Shown here one piece after another: positions 4,943-7,697 of a stretch of DNA of 7,697 nt. Below the pieces are notes generated by a model. That model saw nothing but the letters and a program-made list of their open reading frames with translations, was not told the DNA's origin and searched no databases. The stretch is from assembly GCA_934650095.1 (NCBI GenBank), contig CAKUFT010000047.1, positions 1 to 7,697 on the forward strand, read 5' to 3'. How positions within the stretch are numbered: position 1 is the first letter of the stretch; every line of letters starts with the position of its first letter. The stretch comes from an uncultured Collinsella sp. (GTDB taxonomy: Bacteria > Actinomycetota > Coriobacteriia > Coriobacteriales > Coriobacteriaceae). A program made the position numbers and the translations under genes.

Positions 4943-7313
4943 CGACAACGCGCTGGTGATGGCGCTCGATACCTCGACCGACATGCTTGCCTGCGCGGCA
5001 AGCTGGATTGATGGGCAGACGGGCGAGACGAAGCTCGTGAGTGGCGACCACATGTGTCGCCGTCACGCCAACGTTGAGCTCGTGAATACCGTCGATGGCG
5101 TGCTGACTCAAGCCGGTCTGGATCGCAGCGATGTTGGTTGCTACGTGGTCGGCCGCGGCCCGGGGTCGTTTACGGGTGTGCGCATCGGCATCTCCACTGC
5201 CAAGGGCCTCGCGCGTGGTGCCAATGTTTCGCTGCTGGGCGTGTCGACGCTCGATGCTTGCGCTTGGACGTCGTGGAAGGCTGGCGTGCGCGGCAAGCTT
5301 GGTATCTTGGCCGATGCTATGCGCGGTGAGGTATATCCGGCGCTGTATATGCTGGTCGATGAGGGTCCCGAGCGTCAATTTGAGCGCGAACACGTGGTCA
5401 AGGCCGCCGTGGCGCTCGATGAGTGGCGCCGAGCAGCGGACTGGGACCAGGTTCAGCTGACCGGTGACGGTCTCGTGCGCTATGGCAAGCTGCTGGGTGA
5501 GGACGAGACCGCCCGCTGCGTGGAGCGCGACCTGTGGTGGCCTTCGGGCGAGGGCTTGCTGCTCGCGCACGCTGCGGGTGACGGCGATCCGGCCCGCGTC
5601 CTGCCGATTTACACGCGCCTTTCGGATGCCGAGGAAAACGAGCGCAAGCGTCTTGGTCTTGCCGAGAGTGCGCAGAGCGAAATTACGGGCGTTGCCGATG
5701 AGCTCGCCGGTCGTCATCTGCAGTTCCGTCCCATGGGCGCGGCGGATGCCGAGGGCGCGAGCGCGCTGGAGGCTGCCTGCTTTGAAGGTGCCGGACACGA
5801 GGCGTGGACGCCGGGCATGTTCCTGTCCGAACTGGGCGAGGACGTCGCTGCGCCGCGTAGTTGGTGGGTAGCACACGACGACGGCAAGCTGCTGGGCCTT
5901 GCCGGCGGTATGGTCGTGGACGGTGATGTGCAGATTCTGGATGTCGCCGTCGACCCGGTACATCGCCGTGAGGGCATTGCCCGCAAGCTGCTGTCGCATG
6001 TGAGCTATGATGCCCAGATGCTCGGCTGCACCACGGCTTCGCTCGAGGTCGAGGACGGCAACGAGGGAGCGATCGCGCTTTATAACGCTCTGGGCTTTAC
6101 CGAGGCAGGACGGCGCCGCGGCTACTATGGTGCCGGCAAGGATGCCATCGTCATGACGGCTCCGCTGCCCCTGGTGCTTCCGGTCGACAATGCTTCGCCC
6201 GAGCCGACGGCGGCAGAGCAGCGCGTATGGCCGCTGCCTGCGCCTGGGCGCTCCGAGGGGGAGCGTGCCGAAATTGAGCGCCGCCGCCTAGTGCTCGCTA
6301 TCGAGAGCTCCTGCGACGAGACGGCGGTGGCGATTATCGATGCGGATGGCAATATGCTGGCCAACCAGGTGTCGACACAGATTGATTTTCACGCCCGCTT
6401 TGGCGGCGTGGTGCCCGAGATCGCCTCGCGCAAACACGTCGAGGTGATTGTGAGTGTCGTGGATGCGGCGCTCGAGGATGCCGCAGCATCGCTTGGTCTT
6501 GAGGGTGGGGCCATTGCCCCCAGCGAGCTTGCCGCCGTGGGCGTTACACAGGGTCCGGGCCTGGTGGGCGCCCTCGTGGTTGGCGTCGCCTTCGCCAAGG
6601 GCTTTGCCTATGCCGCCGGTAAACCGCTCGTGTGCGTCAACCATCTGGAGGGGCACCTGTTTGCCAACCTGCTGGCGCAACCCGACCTCAAACCGCCGTT
6701 TATCTTCACGCTTGTCTCGGGTGGGCACACCATGCTCGTGCACGTGAAGGCGTGGGGCGACTACGAGGTGCTCGGTGAGACGCTCGACGACGCTGTGGGC
6801 GAGGCCTTCGACAAGGTAGCCAAGGCATTGGGTCTGGGCTATCCCGGTGGCCCCATCATTTCCAAGCTGGCCGAGACGGGCAACCCCAAGGCGATCGATT
6901 TCCCCCGTGCGCTTAACAGCAGAGGAGACTATCGTTTCTCGCTTTCGGGGCTTAAAACGGCCGTGACGCTCTACATTGAACAGGAGACCAAGGCCGGGCG
7001 CACGATTCACCTGCCCGATCTGGCAGCTTCGTTTGAGGCAGCTGTCTTTGACGTGCAGTACAAGAAGGCCAAAAACGCACTGCACGCTACCGGATGCAAG
7101 GAATACTGCATCGGTGGCGGCGTCTCGGCCAACCCGCATCTGCGCGAGATGATGATCAAAAAGCTTGGGCGTCAGGGGATCCGCGTAACGGTGCCGCCCT
7201 TGTCTGCCTGTACCGATAACGCAGCCATGATCGCGGAGGTCGCTCGCCGTAAATTCGACCGAGGTGAAATCTCGCCGTTCGACGTCGACGCCGATCCGAA
7301 CATGACGCTGTAG
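4929..7313 (+). CDS. tsaD: TsaB-RimI-TsaD triple fusion (t6A transferase complex plus GNAT acetyltransferase)
   Basis: One open frame of 794 residues joins three proteins usually encoded separately. TsaB (about 1-235) has VMALDTST (10-17) and GRGPGSFTGVRIGIST (75-90). A RimI-like GNAT domain (about 262-412) has LDVAVDPVHRREGIARKLL (337-355) with the acetyl-CoA loop R346-x2-G349-x-A351, NEGAIALYNALGF (378-390) and RRGYYGAGKDAIVM (396-409). A proline-rich linker (about 412-450) leads to TsaD (about 453-794): IESSCDETA (458-466), metal-site region NHLEGH (571-576), GETLDDAVGEAFDKVAK (616-632), CIGGGVSAN (727-735) and TDNAAMIA (762-769, metal ligand Asp763). TsaB-TsaD transfers threonylcarbamoyl to tRNA A37; RimI acetylates a protein N-terminus, classically S18. 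The ATG at 4929 overlaps tsaE by 14 nt, with AAGG at 4916-4919. An in-frame TTG at 4911 is less likely. No stop or frameshift interrupts the joins, and all key motifs are intact. Confidence 0.93.
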   Translation: MSLHNDNALVMALDTSTDMLACAASWIDGQTGETKLVSGDHMCRRHANVELVNTVDGVLTQAGLDRSDVGCYVVGRGPGSFTGVRIGISTAKGLARGANVSLLGVSTLDACAWTSWKAGVRGKLGILADAMRGEVYPALYMLVDEGPERQFEREHVVKAAVALDEWRRAADWDQVQLTGDGLVRYGKLLGEDETARCVERDLWWPSGEGLLLAHAAGDGDPARVLPIYTRLSDAEENERKRLGLAESAQSEITGVADELAGRHLQFRPMGAADAEGASALEAACFEGAGHEAWTPGMFLSELGEDVAAPRSWWVAHDDGKLLGLAGGMVVDGDVQILDVAVDPVHRREGIARKLLSHVSYDAQMLGCTTASLEVEDGNEGAIALYNALGFTEAGRRRGYYGAGKDAIVMTAPLPLVLPVDNASPEPTAAEQRVWPLPAPGRSEGERAEIERRRLVLAIESSCDETAVAIIDADGNMLANQVSTQIDFHARFGGVVPEIASRKHVEVIVSVVDAALEDAAASLGLEGGAIAPSELAAVGVTQGPGLVGALVVGVAFAKGFAYAAGKPLVCVNHLEGHLFANLLAQPDLKPPFIFTLVSGGHTMLVHVKAWGDYEVLGETLDDAVGEAFDKVAKALGLGYPGGPIISKLAETGNPKAIDFPRALNSRGDYRFSLSGLKTAVTLYIEQETKAGRTIHLPDLAASFEAAVFDVQYKKAKNALHATGCKEYCIGGGVSANPHLREMMIKKLGRQGIRVTVPPLSACTDNAAMIAEVARRKFDRGEISPFDVDADPNMTL

Positions 7314-7317
7314 TCGC

Positions 7318-7485
7318 AAAGGTGCGGTCCCCGGCACTGCCCGGGCGCCAACGGCCGCATATGAACTTTCCTGCTCTACAGTCCTGCTCACGACGGAGGC
7401 CACATTAAGTGGCCTCCTGTTCGTGCGGAACTCGCGATAAAGTTCATATGCGGCCGTTGGCGCCCGGGCAGCGCCGGGGACCTTT
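7318..7485. repeat. 168-bp foldback element with long inverted-repeat arms
   Basis: The left arm (7318-7369) and right arm (7439-7485) are reverse complements. Across the inner 42-43 nt there is a single mismatch (A7336 opposite C). The outer AAAGG/CCTTT ends also match once a 5-nt insertion (TGCGG) in the left arm is allowed for. The centre (7370-7438) holds a second hairpin, flanked by the short pairing CACGA (7389-7393) with TCGTG (7421-7425). The element begins 4 nt after the tsaD stop and codes for nothing I recognise. The pentamer CTGTA occurs at 7308-7312 and again at 7486-7490, directly beyond the right arm, but on the left it is 5 nt away from the arm, so it is only weak evidence for a target duplication. 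It may be a MITE-like or palindromic intergenic repeat, a termination structure, or both. Confidence 0.85.
7395..7417. terminator. Nested hairpin, candidate terminator between convergent genes
   Basis: GGAGGCCAC (7395-7403) and GTGGCCTCC (7409-7417) make a perfect 9-bp stem with an ATTAA loop. It sits at the apex of the foldback element, downstream of tsaD. The bases after it (TGTTCGTG on the plus strand, GTCGTGAG on the minus strand) are not a proper T tract, so intrinsic termination is uncertain. The mildly T-rich TTTCTGTATTGATAT after the outer right arm (7483-7497) could serve the plus strand instead. Confidence 0.35.
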
Positions 7486-7584
7486 CTGTATTGATATAGC
7501 TTCTGAGCTGGTTTGGCGTCGACAACGTCCAGCAAGGTTAACCTGCCAGTGTCGAATTTTCGGCGGGCTTTGGCTGAAAGAAAT

Positions 7585-7632
7585 CTACTTGATGATCGAC
7601 TCAATATCGCGGCTTCTAATGGGCTCGTTCAT
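7585..7632 (-). pseudogene. Tiny 15-codon ORF, possibly a truncated HicA-like toxin start
   Basis: On the minus strand an ATG at 7632 opens MNEPIRSRDIESIIK and meets a stop at 7585-7587. The first codons overlap the end of the upstream minus-strand frame by 17 nt, as in coupled two-gene cassettes. The SRDIESIIK segment resembles, from memory, the first helix of small HicA-type mRNA interferases, where a DGW-type motif and a GSH motif would follow. Neither is present here, so if the resemblance is real the gene is broken. It could equally be a chance ORF. Confidence 0.2.
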
Positions 7633-7697
7633 CGAGACCGCCGTTGAGCATATTCCTGACAGAGCTAAAGACGTCGTCATGTGTGTAGCGAAGCTGC
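7616..7697 (-). CDS. C-terminal fragment of an unidentified protein
   Basis: A minus-strand frame is open from the window edge (7697) to a TAG at 7616-7618. It gives 26 residues, starting QLRYTHDDVFSSVRNM and ending GGLDERAH. The composition (charged, helical, no long low-complexity run) looks like a genuine protein tail, but 26 residues are too few to assign a family. It is convergent with tsaD and separated from it by the foldback element. A second tiny ORF begins inside its last codons. Between the repeat and this stop (7486-7615) I see no other gene. Confidence 0.4.
   Translation of the reverse strand, partial: QLRYTHDDVFSSVRNMLNGGLDERAH

Noticed and set aside
4827..5999. A 390-codon minus-strand open frame antisense to tsaB-rimI
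   Set aside because: The plus strand here encodes clear TsaB and RimI motifs. The antisense product is His/Arg/Ala-rich without recognisable domains, the usual signature of a shadow frame.
6288..7604. A 438-codon minus-strand open frame antisense to tsaD, crossing the foldback repeat
   Set aside because: It is opposite a well-conserved gene in GC-rich DNA, where antisense frames stay open by codon bias. Its product shows no family motif and it runs through a non-coding palindrome.

Overview
The window looks like chromosomal DNA from a moderately GC-rich actinobacterium. The 5S sequence, the codon usage and the gene order suggest a Coriobacteriia member such as Collinsella. That placement is inferred from general familiarity, not from a database match. 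It carries the 3' end of an rRNA operon, then a compact run of six co-directional housekeeping genes, then a striking foldback repeat, then the edge of something on the opposite strand.

Layout. Positions 1-50 are the extreme 3' end of a 23S rRNA. A complete 5S rRNA lies at about 198-316 and is enclosed by a perfect 15-bp extended stem (193-207 with 305-319). A strong rho-independent terminator (353-380) closes the rRNA operon. A sigma-A-type promoter (431-460) then opens a plus-strand operon: acpS (holo-ACP synthase with a long extra tail), nnr (bifunctional NAD(P)H-hydrate epimerase/dehydratase), alr (alanine racemase), a family 4 [4Fe-4S] uracil-DNA glycosylase, tsaE, and one 794-residue polypeptide that joins TsaB, a RimI-type acetyltransferase and TsaD. 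The gaps are 0, 2, 8, 12 and -14 nt, so co-transcription and translational coupling are very likely. No internal terminator was seen.

Function. acpS arms fatty-acid synthesis, nnr repairs damaged NAD(P)H, alr supplies D-alanine for peptidoglycan, and the glycosylase removes uracil from DNA. TsaE plus the TsaB-RimI-TsaD fusion supply most of the machinery for the tRNA t6A37 modification; only the TsaC/Sua5 step is absent here.

The right end holds a 168-bp inverted repeat (7318-7485) with long, nearly perfect arms, and a nested hairpin in its centre. Beyond it, a minus-strand C-terminal coding fragment overlaps a tiny truncated ORF, possibly the relic of a small two-gene cassette. The points most worth checking are the foldback element, the triple fusion, the AcpS tail with its own internal ribosome binding site, and the minus-strand relic. 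I saw no clear sign of a wholly new multi-gene system.
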